DNA from: Lachnoclostridium phytofermentans | GTDB lineage: Bacteria; Bacillota; Clostridia; Lachnospirales; Lachnospiraceae | Length of the DNA stretch: 64,000 bases | Assembly: GCF_000733755.1 (NCBI RefSeq) | Contig: NZ_JPOF01000003.1 | Location: 1,156,501-1,220,500, forward strand | Reading direction: 5' to 3' | Shown here: positions 27,699 to 36,597 of the stretch, in pieces | Numbering within the stretch: position 1 is the stretch's first letter | How the letters are laid out: every line of letters starts with the position of its first letter | Notes under the pieces: model-generated | What the model saw: only the letters and a program-made list of their open reading frames with translations | Databases searched by the model: none | Told to the model about the DNA's origin: nothing | Translations under genes and position numbers: made by a program

Positions 27699-27783
27699 TG
27701 CAGTCGACGGGACTTGAACCCGTACCCAGTCAACCCGGACTAGATCCTTAGTCTAGCGCGTATGCCAATTCCGCCACGACTGC
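27699..27783 (-). tRNA. tRNA-Leu (anticodon AAG)
   Basis: An 85-nt cloverleaf: acceptor GCAGTCG/CGACTGC with discriminator A, and D arm GCG...CGC. The anticodon stem CTAGA/TCTAG holds loop CTAAGGA (anticodon AAG, decoding CUU). A long class II variable arm is present, and the T arm is ACGGG-TTCAAGT-CCCGT. No CCA is encoded. It lies on the minus strand, with a promoter at 27835-27863 and a terminator at 27640-27663. Confidence 0.97.
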
Positions 27784-27805
27784 AATTTGTATTTTTGACT
27801 AAATA

Positions 27806-27863
27806 CTGCCCGTCTTTTTCAACGGGCAGATATTAATATACCATGATTAAATTTAAATTGCAA
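27806..27863 (-). promoter_or_regulatory. Promoter and leader hairpin of tRNA-Leu(AAG)
   Basis: On the minus strand TTGCAA (27863-27858), 17 bp, TATATT (27840-27835). An 8-bp perfect hairpin CTGCCCGT/ACGGGCAG (27829-27806) follows, lying between the start point and the tRNA and presumably removed in processing. Confidence 0.7.
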
Positions 27864-27951
27864 GTACTTTTTTGAATATTTTTTTTAACTCAGAATGTAT
27901 TTTCTTCCATAACGCTATACTCTCTAGGTACTACGTTTCCCCTTTGTTATC

Positions 27952-29412
27952 CTATTTTTTCTTATAGGATAAGATATAAGTACCTGGATTATATATCGTA
28001 CATTGTAAAGTCTTTGTACCAGTAATATCTGTATTCATTTTTCCAATGACTGACTTTCTATTAGGTGTATAGTAAAGCTCGCAATCTTTGATATTAAATC
28101 CATCTGGTATGGTTACACGCATAATAAGTGGAAACTCATCAATAACACTATCTGTAGAATCCTCATCGTCAACGATACCTACCTCAAAAGCTATAAATTC
28201 ACTCTTTCGAACAGCTCGTGTAAGGACTCTGGAAACAGCGCTTGCAGGTAGACTTTCTCCTGTAAATAAGTTAGTATTCACATTCTTTGGTAAATTAACT
28301 TCAACTTTACCTTTGTATTTTCCATTTGCTACATTGAATTTCAGAGCATTATTAAAAGAAATGTTTTGTATTGCAACACCCTGAACAATAAACTCTGCAG
28401 AAGCTCCACCCGCCTCAACCATCACGATATGATACCCTTCATATGTTATTGTAGGCGACGATAGTCTAAAATCTGTAATCTGCTGTTTTGTGCCATCACT
28501 GTATGTCGCTATTACTTCAACATCACTTTTACGAACGGAATATCCAACCCCAACCGGATCCCCTTTATAGGTTGCCTTGATACTGACAATATCCTTTTGT
28601 GCGCCTGTTACTTGAAATGGGGCCGATAACCCTTGATAAGATGCTACAACAAGTTGCAGACCAGTCTTGGTTATTATATCAGGATTTAAAGTGTAATTAT
28701 TGATGGTTTCGCTAGAACCATCTTTATAAACGGCAGTTACTTCTAACTTCCTTGGGTCGATACTTCCGCCAACCATTACAGATTCCCCAGAATAAGTTGC
28801 ATAAAGTGTTAAAAGCTCTTTGGGCGAGGTGCCATACACAGTGATATTGTATGTTAATCCCTTATAAGTTAATGTTATCGTATTATTTCCTGTTGAGGTA
28901 ATGACTTTATTTAATATGTTAAAGTCCTCAACGTTTTCACTTGTTCCATCACTATAAACTGCTGTTGCTGATATTTTCCTTAGATCAACAGAGTTTCCAA
29001 CACTCACGGTTGAACCATGATAGAAGGCATGAAAACTTGTCAACGTCTTCCCAATAATATAAAATCTTGCAACCTGACCTTTATATATGACGATGCACTC
29101 GTTAGTTCCAACCTGAGTAATTTTTGTAGTAGCTAATGTATAACCCTTAACCTCACCTGAAGTACCATCCTCATAATATGCAGTAACTTTTAATTTTTCT
29201 GGGTCGATGTTATCTCCAACCAGAACAGAAGAACCCATATAATATGCACTTAGACTGATTACTTTTGGTTCATTTACAGTATCTGCATATGCTGTTTCTA
29301 CACTATGTAAACCAAGTGCCCCACCTAGATTCGTTAGTCCTAATACAAGTGCAGCACTAAAACATGCTATTCTTTTGGATACTTTACACGTTCTTGTCTT
29401 TTTTCCTAGCAT
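27952..29412 (-). CDS. Secreted protein with four bacterial Ig-like repeats
   Basis: 486 residues from the ATG at 29412, chosen over an upstream ATG at 29445 because AAGGAG sits eight bases before it. Numbering from the upstream ATG, a signal peptide covers residues ~24-54 (cleavage after AYA). It is followed by four repeats of 70-76 residues at about 62-132, 136-204, 210-281 and 287-356. Each has the pattern VG-(S/D)-x-D-x-(R/E)K-(L/I)-x-(V/A)-TA-x-Y-x-DG-(T/S), typical of the bacterial Ig-like fold. A ~130-residue C-terminal region of unknown fold follows. It has no sortase motif, SLH domain or catalytic domain. Likely a surface or matrix protein; its partner is unknown. Confidence 0.82.
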   Translation of the reverse strand: MLGKKTRTCKVSKRIACFSAALVLGLTNLGGALGLHSVETAYADTVNEPKVISLSAYYMGSSVLVGDNIDPEKLKVTAYYEDGTSGEVKGYTLATTKITQVGTNECIVIYKGQVARFYIIGKTLTSFHAFYHGSTVSVGNSVDLRKISATAVYSDGTSENVEDFNILNKVITSTGNNTITLTYKGLTYNITVYGTSPKELLTLYATYSGESVMVGGSIDPRKLEVTAVYKDGSSETINNYTLNPDIITKTGLQLVVASYQGLSAPFQVTGAQKDIVSIKATYKGDPVGVGYSVRKSDVEVIATYSDGTKQQITDFRLSSPTITYEGYHIVMVEAGGASAEFIVQGVAIQNISFNNALKFNVANGKYKGKVEVNLPKNVNTNLFTGESLPASAVSRVLTRAVRKSEFIAFEVGIVDDEDSTDSVIDEFPLIMRVTIPDGFNIKDCELYYTPNRKSVIGKMNTDITGTKTLQCTIYNPGTYILSYKKK

Positions 29413-29654
29413 TCTACTACTCCTTTCTCCTTTTGTTCTTTTCATGCAATACTTAAATCTATCTTACTTCTCTCGTTTTATTTGTTTATCTAATATCTCA
29501 GTATCTTTCTTCTTATGATATTATCGTCATCACTATCTCTCTACTTTAGCACTTTTCTTTAATTTGTCAATTAAGACGAGATTTATTATGCTTAATTGAT
29601 AGGAAACAGCCATACAAAGGTTCGTATGCAAATAAAGTCCTTATTCTTACACTA

Positions 29655-30101
29655 CTATTTAAGAAATTTGTATCTTGGTTTCTCCTCTTGAAATAACCAG
29701 TACCTAAGGTGATCATCCAAGATAATTGCGACTATTGCTATAACACACCACAAAATTGAAAATGGTAAACAAATCTGACCAAGTAGGTTGATTTTATAAT
29801 TTGTATAATCCCAGACATCCCACTTTAAAATAATATTTAGTATAATTCCTGAAATGAACTCTAGTACAGTAATGACACCCCCGCCAATGAAAGACTGTTT
29901 CCATAGTGGAGTCTGCCAACTAAGCAGTTCATTAATTAAACCGCAGCAAACAAATGCGAAACCACCGACGATCGCCATGCTCCAATGAGTATCTCCGCGA
30001 TATAATAACTCGATGCAAATATAGATAAGCCCTCCTAGTAAAAAAAGAATAATGTGTTTCAATAATATTCTAATAAATCGCTTCTCCATTACCCACTGCA
30101 T
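29655..30101 (-). CDS. Small integral membrane protein, putative ABC-transporter type IV family (PF06541-like)
   Basis: 148 residues with four predicted helices (about 11-30, 41-60, 72-92 and 107-127). A segment ELLYRGDTHWSMAIVGGFAFV near residue 31 and a WDYTNYKINLLGQICLPFS segment before the last helix are typical of this Firmicute family. Despite the family name no ATPase is encoded nearby and transport has not been shown for it. AGGAGG lies six bases before the ATG. It is a single gene between the Ig-repeat protein and tRNA-Leu(CAG). Confidence 0.75.
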   Translation of the reverse strand: MQWVMEKRFIRILLKHIILFLLGGLIYICIELLYRGDTHWSMAIVGGFAFVCCGLINELLSWQTPLWKQSFIGGGVITVLEFISGIILNIILKWDVWDYTNYKINLLGQICLPFSILWCVIAIVAIILDDHLRYWLFQEEKPRYKFLK

Positions 30102-30141
30102 GAATAGCCTCCTAATTTAATTCCTATTTATATTATGTTTT

Positions 30142-30192
30142 AAAAAGAGAACAGCCATCAAACCCTTGATTTTACTGGATTTAATGGCTGTT
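30142..30192 (-). terminator. Terminator of tRNA-Leu(CAG)
   Basis: A 9-bp stem AACAGCCAT/ATGGCTGTT (30184-30192 with 30150-30158) is followed on the minus strand by CTCTTTTT. Confidence 0.8.
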
Positions 30193-30201
30193 TTTCTATA
30201 C

Positions 30202-30285
30202 TGCAGTTGATGGGACTTGAACCCACACCCGGGAACCCGGACATGAACCTGAATCATGCGCGTATGCCAATTCCGCCACAACTGC
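30202..30285 (-). tRNA. tRNA-Leu (anticodon CAG)
   Basis: An 84-nt class II tRNA: acceptor GCAGTTG/CAACTGC, discriminator A. The anticodon stem CATGA/TCATG holds loop TTCAGGT (anticodon CAG, decoding CUG). It has a long variable arm and T arm TGGG-TTCAAGT-CCCA. No encoded CCA. The D-arm region is identical to that of tRNA-Leu(AAG) at 27699-27783. Confidence 0.97.
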
Positions 30286-30311
30286 ATATCACAATCAAAT
30301 GCGACTTTGTA

Positions 30312-30340
30312 ATTATAACACTACGCCCTAAAAAATTCAA
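30312..30340 (-). promoter_or_regulatory. Promoter of tRNA-Leu(CAG)
   Basis: TTGAAT (30340-30335), a 17-bp spacer and TATAAT (30317-30312) on the minus strand, 27 bp upstream of the mature tRNA 5' end. Confidence 0.75.
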
Positions 30341-30728
30341 TATAAAACTATGGAGCAATCATTGCATAAAAGGACATTCTTCATTAATAGTTGACTTTTA
30401 TAACATTGTTCCAAGAAATCATAGCTCAACTGTTTTTTGTACTTGTTATAAAAATTACTTTATATTACTATTCTATTATGCAAATCACAAGGAAAAAATA
30501 TTATTTCCCTTTTTTAAATTTTCAATCGTATATTTATCACGATTAGCGAAAATTATTCTGTATTTTTATTTATATTGCTGTATAATATTTCAAAAAGCAT
30601 AATTCGACAAAATAGAACAATTTTTTTCATATCATTTGTTACCATATTGTGACTTTTTCTGTTATTTATTTGTAATTAATTCATATTTATGTTATAATAC
30701 CTATAGCGTTTCAGTTATAAGGAGGTCT
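30341..30728 (+). promoter_or_regulatory. AT-rich upstream region of the LuxR-type gene with promoter and Spo0A box
   Basis: No gene is supported in this ~390-bp stretch. It holds a perfect Spo0A-box heptamer TTCGACA at 30603-30609. A promoter follows: TTGTAA (30670-30675), a 17-bp spacer and TATAAT (30693-30698), reading into the LuxR-type gene. Confidence 0.6.
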
Positions 30729-30731
30729 ATG

Positions 30732-32059
30732 ATGCGCTTCGAATATGTACATAACCAAGATATGGCTACGTTCGCTATAATATGGAAAGAGGATGAATTA
30801 ATGTTATCTTACTACGATGAACATTTTGGTCAACTTCTTAATATTCCCCATTCAATTGATTCTCCGATACCATTTAGAGCTTATATTGAGGAACAAGATT
30901 ATCAACTGTTGAAGGGAGCTATTCGGAAACTTGATTCTGACTATAACACATTTCGTTGTTATAAGAAGGTGAAGATAAAGGATACACTCTTACCGTTTAC
31001 TATATCGGTAGTATCCATTCCATATCTCAGTAAGATTAACTACATATGTTTTGCTACGATGGTTCGACTCCCAATGGCAGTAAAATCTTTAGATTTTCCT
31101 CATGACGTAAATCATACCTTATACAATTCTACCAATGATCTCTTATTTACAGTTCAATTAATTAATCAAAAGGAACTGAAGATAACTACATATAATACCC
31201 CATTTTTAGGATATCTTAACCTTTCAGAAATACAGGAAGAGAAAAAAAGACTAAGTGAAATCGTACCACCCTATGTATTACATTTCTTTATGAATAATGT
31301 ATCGCATGCACTTGGGTTCGGTAAGACATATCACAATACACTTCATTACACATGTTCTCAACAAGAGTTAAAAAAATATAGCGTACCAAAAAACGGTGCT
31401 TATCATCTTGAAGTCACTTTCGTTCCGCTATATCAACATAATTATCGGTGGGTTCTTTGTTGTGCTAAGGATATTACCGCTGAGGTTGAGGCAAAAAAGG
31501 CAATGTCTGATTTATTAGAAGAATATAGCACTCTCTTTCATGCAACTACCAATGCTGCTGCAGTGCTAAATGTTGAATCAAGAGAGCTGATTACAATTGA
31601 GCGTATCAACCCTGTAATGACAGAGTACCTACAAAGATATTCCTTATTTAATGTATCAGCTTTATTAACATGCAGACAATGGGCTAAACTTTTTGAGGAG
31701 CGAACTACCATAGAATCTCCTATCACCTTCCCTTATGGGATAATTAACTATTATTTTAGATTTTAATCCCTATTTTACGAAAAGAGCGTATACAAAAAGT
31801 TATTATCATTATCGTCGATAATACAGAACAGGTTCGATTAAATTCCGGAAGTAATGTGTCATTAACGCCAAGGGAAAAGCAAGTAACCATCCTCGCTGCC
31901 GAGGGAGAAAAAAATACATATATTGCTTTAAAGCTTGGTATCTCCGTTGGTACTGTGAAACGGACTCTTTCTAATGCCTATAATAAACTCAATATAAATT
32001 CACGCGTGGAGTTGCTTCACTATTACTATAATGGGCAACTAGGGGGCCCACAACTGTGA
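30732..32059 (+). pseudogene. LuxR-type regulator interrupted by a single-base frameshift
   Basis: The first frame runs from the ATG at 30732 (GGAGG six bases upstream) to a TAA at 31764-31766 and encodes ~344 residues of PAS-like sensor sequence. The second frame is open from 31758 to 32059 in the -1 register. It encodes a continuing linker and then a complete LuxR HTH (LTPREKQVTILAAEGEKNTY, then LGISVGTVKRTLSNAYNKL). Adding one T to the T4 run at 31761-31764 joins them without loss (INYYFRF-LIPILRKER). It is either a broken gene, a sequencing error or a frameshift-regulated gene. Its location behind a Spo0A box is noted. The target genes are unknown. Confidence 0.75.
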
Positions 32060-32068
32060 ATATTAAGT

Positions 32069-32148
32069 TTATTATATGATATTTTCTACATTATTCGACA
32101 TATCAACCAAAGTTGTATTTCAAGATGTCGAAATAGAAAATATAATAA
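32069..32148. promoter_or_regulatory. Imperfect inverted repeat carrying two inverted Spo0A boxes
   Basis: TTCGACAT at 32094-32101 and ATGTCGAA at 32125-32132 are perfect inverted 0A boxes 23 bp apart. They sit inside longer complementary arms (TTTATTATAT...TTTTCTA to the left, TAGAAAATATAATAAA to the right). The element lies 155 bp upstream of the DUF6514 gene and 35 bp after the LuxR stop. No U-run follows, so it is read as a regulatory site and not a terminator. Confidence 0.55.
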
Positions 32149-32285
32149 ATTCAGCATGTTATTGTTAGAAATTCACAAAACATGTGTGGTGAGCTCGGGA
32201 TCGATAACCTAGCTCGTTGCAAACAGTAACTATCACAGGTTACTGAAAAAATAGCGATGATACCATCGTTTGCGTAAGGAGAGAA

Positions 32286-32639
32286 ATGAAACATATGTCG
32301 AACACAATGAAAACAACCAACCCCGCAACTGTTGACAATGAATTCGTAAATCCAGAGCAATGGTCTGTATCCGAAGACAAGTATACTATCAAGTATGAAC
32401 TGCTCTACTCGGTAAATCCTTACTTTGAGGAGTATGAGTTATGGGAATACGGAATTCGTTGTGAGCTTTACAACCAGAATCTTGAGTTATTAAATGATTC
32501 CGTTGTTAGAAATGTCAGTAAAGATAAAGCTTATGTTAACAGCATCATGGACATCTTAATCAAACATAAGGTATTCCCTGTACACCTTAATGATGTAATC
32601 TCAGACAAATTGATAGAAGATACTTGCTATGCTAGTTAA
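32286..32639 (+). CDS. DUF6514-like small protein
   Basis: 117 residues, acidic, no membrane segment. GGAG lies just before the ATG at 32286; an ATG three codons in is also possible. The pattern YGIRCELYN, then a C-terminal helix region (YVNSIMDILIKHKVFPVHLNDVI), resembles the DUF6514 family that is common in Lachnospiraceae and of unknown function. It is isolated, with the paired Spo0A boxes upstream, so a tie to sporulation or stationary phase is possible but only inferred. Confidence 0.7.
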   Translation: MKHMSNTMKTTNPATVDNEFVNPEQWSVSEDKYTIKYELLYSVNPYFEEYELWEYGIRCELYNQNLELLNDSVVRNVSKDKAYVNSIMDILIKHKVFPVHLNDVISDKLIEDTCYAS

Positions 32640-32835
32640 TCATACATAGATAACTTCCCTTTCATGTTAATATAATGATAAGGAATTAAGTAGTATGCCG
32701 ATTTTATCATAGGTATGAGATAAGGCTTCTAATGAAATGTTAGCGTAATTTTGATACTCGTTCAACTGCAAATTAACAGTAGACTTTTTTAATTCCGGTG
32801 AGAATTAGAGCTACTCTAACATTCTGATTAAAAAA

Positions 32836-32875
32836 CTCTCCATAGAATGTATGATAATTTACATTCTATGGAGAG
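32836..32875 (-). terminator. Terminator of the dtd gene
   Basis: A 16-bp perfect stem (32836-32851 with 32860-32875) and an 8-nt loop are followed on the minus strand by TTTTTTAAT. A very strong hairpin. Confidence 0.9.
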
Positions 32876-32889
32876 AATACTCTACTTCT

Positions 32890-33342
32890 TTATTTCTTAT
32901 AAATCGATTCGTCAAGTACAATAGTAAAAGGGCCATCGTTCACTAAGGATACTTTCATATCTGCTCCAAAACTTCCTGTCTCGACCGTATATCCCTGCTC
33001 TTTACATTTTAGAACAAAGTAATCATATAGTTCTTCTGCCTCTTTTGGAGCAGCCGCATTGATAAAACTTGGACGATTTCCTTTACTCGCATCTGCATAC
33101 AAGGTAAATTGTGATATTATAAGAAGTTCACCAGACACATCTGCTAAAGATAGATTTGTCTTACCTTGCTCATCTTCAAATATTCTTAATTTCAGTAATT
33201 TATTCCTATAAAAATCTGCCGTCTCCTTGGTATCCTCTTTTCCAACACCCAAAAGCACAACATATCCCTTCGAAATCTTACCGATGACCTTCTCATCAAC
33301 TGCTACAGCCGCTTCTTTTACCCTTTGTATTACTAACTTCAT
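32890..33342 (-). CDS. dtd: D-aminoacyl-tRNA deacylase
   Basis: 150 residues from the ATG at 33342, the start giving the usual MKLVIQRV N-terminus, with GGAG six bases before it; an ATG four codons upstream is less likely. Both family signatures are present: the SQFTLYAD motif near residue 80 and the C-terminal NDGPFTI (Gly-Pro cis-peptide) motif. The enzyme frees tRNAs from mischarged D-amino acids and glycine in the cytoplasm. The phosphopentomutase gene lies upstream on the same strand with a gap of about 125 bp, so co-transcription is possible. Confidence 0.96.
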   Translation of the reverse strand: MKLVIQRVKEAAVAVDEKVIGKISKGYVVLLGVGKEDTKETADFYRNKLLKLRIFEDEQGKTNLSLADVSGELLIISQFTLYADASKGNRPSFINAAAPKEAEELYDYFVLKCKEQGYTVETGSFGADMKVSLVNDGPFTIVLDESIYKK

Positions 33343-33467
33343 AGCGTTCTCCATTCCTACGCATGCTTCTAATTATTCAAAGTTTGTGCTTCAGAGTAAC
33401 GGAAAGCACAAAACTATCTTGTTAAAATAACTTGATTTCCATTCTTATTTCAAGTATTTTTGTATAT

Positions 33468-34640
33468 TTACTTTTTCATGCAATCCGCTAAGAAAGATTC
33501 TCCTTGAATTTTACTAGGAACATTAAAATACTCAAGAATAGTTGCCCCAATGTCTGCAAAGCTCTTTCTAGTACCCAAATTACAATTTCCTTTTATCTGA
33601 CTTCCGTAGACAATCAATGGTGTATACTCTCTGGAATGATCCGTAGAAGGAGTAGAAGGATCACATCCATGGTCAGCAGTAATCATTAAGATATCTTCCT
33701 CTTGCATTGACTCTAAAAATCTTGGAAGTTGCTCATCAAAGTAAGATAATGCTTTCGCATAGCCATCCACATCATTACGATGACCATATACCATATCAAA
33801 ATCAACTAAGTTTATAAAACATAAACCTTCAAATTCCTTCTTTTGATATTTTAATGTCTCTTCGATACCTTCTTCATTATTCTTTGTATAAACCATTTCA
33901 GTAACACCGCTGCCCGCGAAGATATCATTGATTTTACCAACCGCAAGCACAGAATAACCTGCTTCTTTTAATTGATTTAGCATCGTATCTCTCGGTGGCT
34001 GTAAAGAATAATCATGGCGCTTTGCAGTCCTTCTGTAATCCGGATATTCTCCTTCAAATGGTCTTGCGATAACACGGCCAACTCCAGTTGCTCCCTGGCA
34101 AAGTTCTCTTGCGATTTCACAATAGCGATATAACTCCTCAATTGGAACTATACTTTCATGGGCTGCAATCTGAAATACACTGTCTGCCGAGGTATAGACA
34201 ATCAATGCACCTGTTTCTACGTGCTCTTTCCCATAATCTTTAATTACTTCGGTACCTGAGTATGGTTTGTTACAAATAACCTTTCTTCCTGTTCTCTTAC
34301 AAAACTCATCTAACAGTTCCTTCGGGAACCCCTCTGGAAATGTTGGAAGCGGTTTTTCTGATATAATTCCTGCAATTTCCCAATGTCCAATCGTTGTGTC
34401 CTTACCCTTTGATGCCTCGGTCATTCTTGCATAAGTAGCCTGCGGTACTACTTTATTATTCGCCATATCGGTTAACCCGTCCATATGAAAAAGTCCTAGT
34501 TTTTCTAAATTTGGTGTAGAAAAAAACTCACTTTTTGCGGCTGCTTTTAAGGTATTACTACCTTCATCTTTATAGTTCGCGGCATCTGGCATTTCGCCAA
34601 TACCAACACTGTCTAAGACAATTAAAAATACTCGTTTCAT
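33468..34640 (-). CDS. deoB: Phosphopentomutase
   Basis: 390 residues of the alkaline-phosphatase superfamily. The N-terminal DSVGIGEMPDA motif carries metal ligands, TIGHWE carries the phospho-accepting Thr, and C-terminal DHGCDPS and TDHSREYTP supply the remaining Mn ligands. It interconverts ribose-1-phosphate (or deoxyribose-1-phosphate) and the 5-phosphates in nucleoside salvage. No purine-nucleoside phosphorylase or deoxyribose-phosphate aldolase gene is adjacent. Its end is followed by a weak ACTTGA/TCAAGT hairpin with TATTTT. Confidence 0.97.
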   Translation of the reverse strand: MKRVFLIVLDSVGIGEMPDAANYKDEGSNTLKAAAKSEFFSTPNLEKLGLFHMDGLTDMANNKVVPQATYARMTEASKGKDTTIGHWEIAGIISEKPLPTFPEGFPKELLDEFCKRTGRKVICNKPYSGTEVIKDYGKEHVETGALIVYTSADSVFQIAAHESIVPIEELYRYCEIARELCQGATGVGRVIARPFEGEYPDYRRTAKRHDYSLQPPRDTMLNQLKEAGYSVLAVGKINDIFAGSGVTEMVYTKNNEEGIEETLKYQKKEFEGLCFINLVDFDMVYGHRNDVDGYAKALSYFDEQLPRFLESMQEEDILMITADHGCDPSTPSTDHSREYTPLIVYGSQIKGNCNLGTRKSFADIGATILEYFNVPSKIQGESFLADCMKK

Positions 34641-34814
34641 TGAAACTCCTTTCTCTTTCTGCTAATTTGTTTACAGATTTAAGAATTTTTTCATAATGTT
34701 ATGCAATACAATATTTAAAAATCTATTGTTCCAAAGGTATAAATATGATATAATCACTTCGATTTACGAAAAAGTATACTAGTAAATGTTTCATATAAGA
34801 AAGGTCGTGTTCTC

Positions 34815-35486
34815 TTGAGTACATTCATAAAAAAATATAAACACGCATGGGTATTACTTTATTTCTTTATCTATGCTCCATGGTTTCTTTATCTAGAAAA
34901 AACAGTTACTGTAAACTACCATTCCGTGCATATTAAACTAGATGATTACATCCCTTTTAATGAATTATTCGTAATTCCTTATTATATCTGGTTTGCCTTC
35001 ATCGCTGTAGTAGTCGGTTACTTATTGTTTGTAGACAAAAAAGAATTCTACCGGTCCACTGCTTTTTTATTTATTGGTATGACTGTCTGCCTATTCATAT
35101 ATACCATCTGGCCAAATGGGCAAGACCTACGTCCAGATTTAGCAACGATTGGACGTGACAACTTCTTAATCGATATTGTTCGCAACCTCTATCGTACCGA
35201 TACTTCCACGAATGTTTGCCCAAGTATACACGCTTTCAACTCAATCGGAGTTTGTATCGCAGTATTCCATACTAATTCCCTAAAGAATAAACGCTATATC
35301 ACGATCCCTACTGTAATCCTCGCTATTTTAATTTGTATGTCTACTGTATTTCTAAAGCAACACTCAGTATTTGATGTTATCTGTGCTGGTTTATTAGCAA
35401 GTGTCATGTATCTGGTAGTATATGTCCCAGATTATGCAAAGATTTTCGAGAATAGAAAAGCTCGAGTAAAATCATCGATTTCATAA
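34815..35486 (+). CDS. PAP2-family membrane phosphatase
   Basis: 223 residues starting at a TTG (34815) with AAAGG about ten bases upstream. Six hydrophobic segments. The PAP2 active-site motifs are visible late in the protein: CPSIHAFNS with its His, and KQHSVFDVI with the catalytic His and Asp. The N-terminal FFIYAPWFLYLE segment is common in the inositolphosphotransferase-like branch. It likely removes phosphate from a lipid such as undecaprenyl or phosphatidyl phosphate; the substrate is not determinable. Monocistronic, ending at a shared bidirectional terminator. Confidence 0.82.
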   Translation: MSTFIKKYKHAWVLLYFFIYAPWFLYLEKTVTVNYHSVHIKLDDYIPFNELFVIPYYIWFAFIAVVVGYLLFVDKKEFYRSTAFLFIGMTVCLFIYTIWPNGQDLRPDLATIGRDNFLIDIVRNLYRTDTSTNVCPSIHAFNSIGVCIAVFHTNSLKNKRYITIPTVILAILICMSTVFLKQHSVFDVICAGLLASVMYLVVYVPDYAKIFENRKARVKSSIS

Positions 35487-35517
35487 AATACTACGAGTCA
35501 CAATACACGTTAATAGC

Positions 35518-35559
35518 ATGGTGTTGTTAAGGTATTTATAATAACCTTAACAGCACCAT
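35518..35559. terminator. Bidirectional terminator
   Basis: A 16-bp stem with one G-U pair (35518-35533 with 35544-35559) and a 10-nt loop, followed on the plus strand by TTTCTTTA. It lies between the convergent PAP2 and glycosyltransferase genes. Confidence 0.85.
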
Positions 35560-35563
35560 TTCT

Positions 35564-36580
35564 TTATCCAAATTTAAAAATTTTCTTAGAAATAGAATAA
35601 CCCATTTTAACGATACTATGCCCTACTTTCGTTTTAAACTTCATACTTTTACCTAGGATGCCTACGCCAACCTTTTTATAGAGTACACTATCCTTGTCTT
35701 CAAGGTATTTCCATAAATCATCTCTTTTTTGTAAACTCTCTTCTGACCCTTCTTTAATCAAGTATACGGAGGAAACTGTCATAATGATACTTAAATACTT
35801 AATCAAATACCTTTGAAGATTTTTATTTTCAATTGACATTACATCCACAGAATCAATCATAATCTTATTTACCCTAAGTTGCTGATCGATACGTTTTATC
35901 ATATTAGCTTCCGTCACTGATTGATCATCCCTACCAATAAAATATCGGTAAAGATCAACATTCATATAATACATGGACGTAACATAGCTTAGTGGCTGAT
36001 AAACAAATATATTATCTACATAAAAAGTATGTTTCGGTAACTCTAACTTGCACTCTCTAAGGAGTTCAGTACGATAAATTACCGAATGCATCAACATATA
36101 TTTCCCCTGTTGGAAATTTCCTACCTCATCCCACGTAAACACTTTATGTTGTGGAAGTGCAGAAGTATAATTGATGACTTTTTGCTTATTTTCATGGACC
36201 TTTTCATAAACATAATTCGCTATGAACATATCCACATAACGTCCCTCTGACGTCATTTCTTTTAAAACCCTCAATACCTTTAATAAAGCTTCCTCATCGA
36301 GCCAGTCGTCACTGTCCACAACCTTATAGTACAATCCTGTCGCATTCTTTAAACCAGCATTTACAGCAGACCCATGCCCTCCATTTTCTTGATTTACTGC
36401 TTTTACAATTGTAGGATAACGCTTTTCATATTCACTTGCAATCTCAGCAGTCTCATCTTTAGAACCATCATTTACAATAATGATTTCTACATCCTCTCCA
36501 CCAACTAATATAGATTCTATCGCCTTTCTCATATATGCTGCTGAATTATAGCACGGTACTGCCGCTGTTAAAAGTTTCAT
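35564..36580 (-). CDS. Glycosyltransferase family 2 protein
   Basis: 338 residues with a GT-A core at residues ~5-110. Visible are VPCYNSAAYMRKAI, the NDGSKDET nucleotide-sugar motif and the DSDDW motif carrying the metal-binding Asp pair. The C-terminal ~200 residues are helical without clear membrane spans, so it is a cytosolic or peripheral enzyme. It is the last gene of a three-gene minus-strand operon (methyltransferase, exported 845-residue protein, this gene; gaps 6 and 17 bp). The acceptor is unknown. Confidence 0.9.
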   Translation of the reverse strand: MKLLTAAVPCYNSAAYMRKAIESILVGGEDVEIIIVNDGSKDETAEIASEYEKRYPTIVKAVNQENGGHGSAVNAGLKNATGLYYKVVDSDDWLDEEALLKVLRVLKEMTSEGRYVDMFIANYVYEKVHENKQKVINYTSALPQHKVFTWDEVGNFQQGKYMLMHSVIYRTELLRECKLELPKHTFYVDNIFVYQPLSYVTSMYYMNVDLYRYFIGRDDQSVTEANMIKRIDQQLRVNKIMIDSVDVMSIENKNLQRYLIKYLSIIMTVSSVYLIKEGSEESLQKRDDLWKYLEDKDSVLYKKVGVGILGKSMKFKTKVGHSIVKMGYSISKKIFKFG

Positions 36581-36597
36581 TGCAATCCTCCTCCATT

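Noticed and set aside
25756-27719. Active integrative element at tRNA-Leu
   Set aside because: No integrase, relaxase or excisionase is present, and the repeated segment extends beyond the tRNA into the terminator, so only a remnant or duplication is claimed.
30207-30602. 131-codon plus-strand frame
   Set aside because: It starts inside tRNA-Leu(CAG) in antisense and then runs through AT-rich intergenic sequence; no coding signs.
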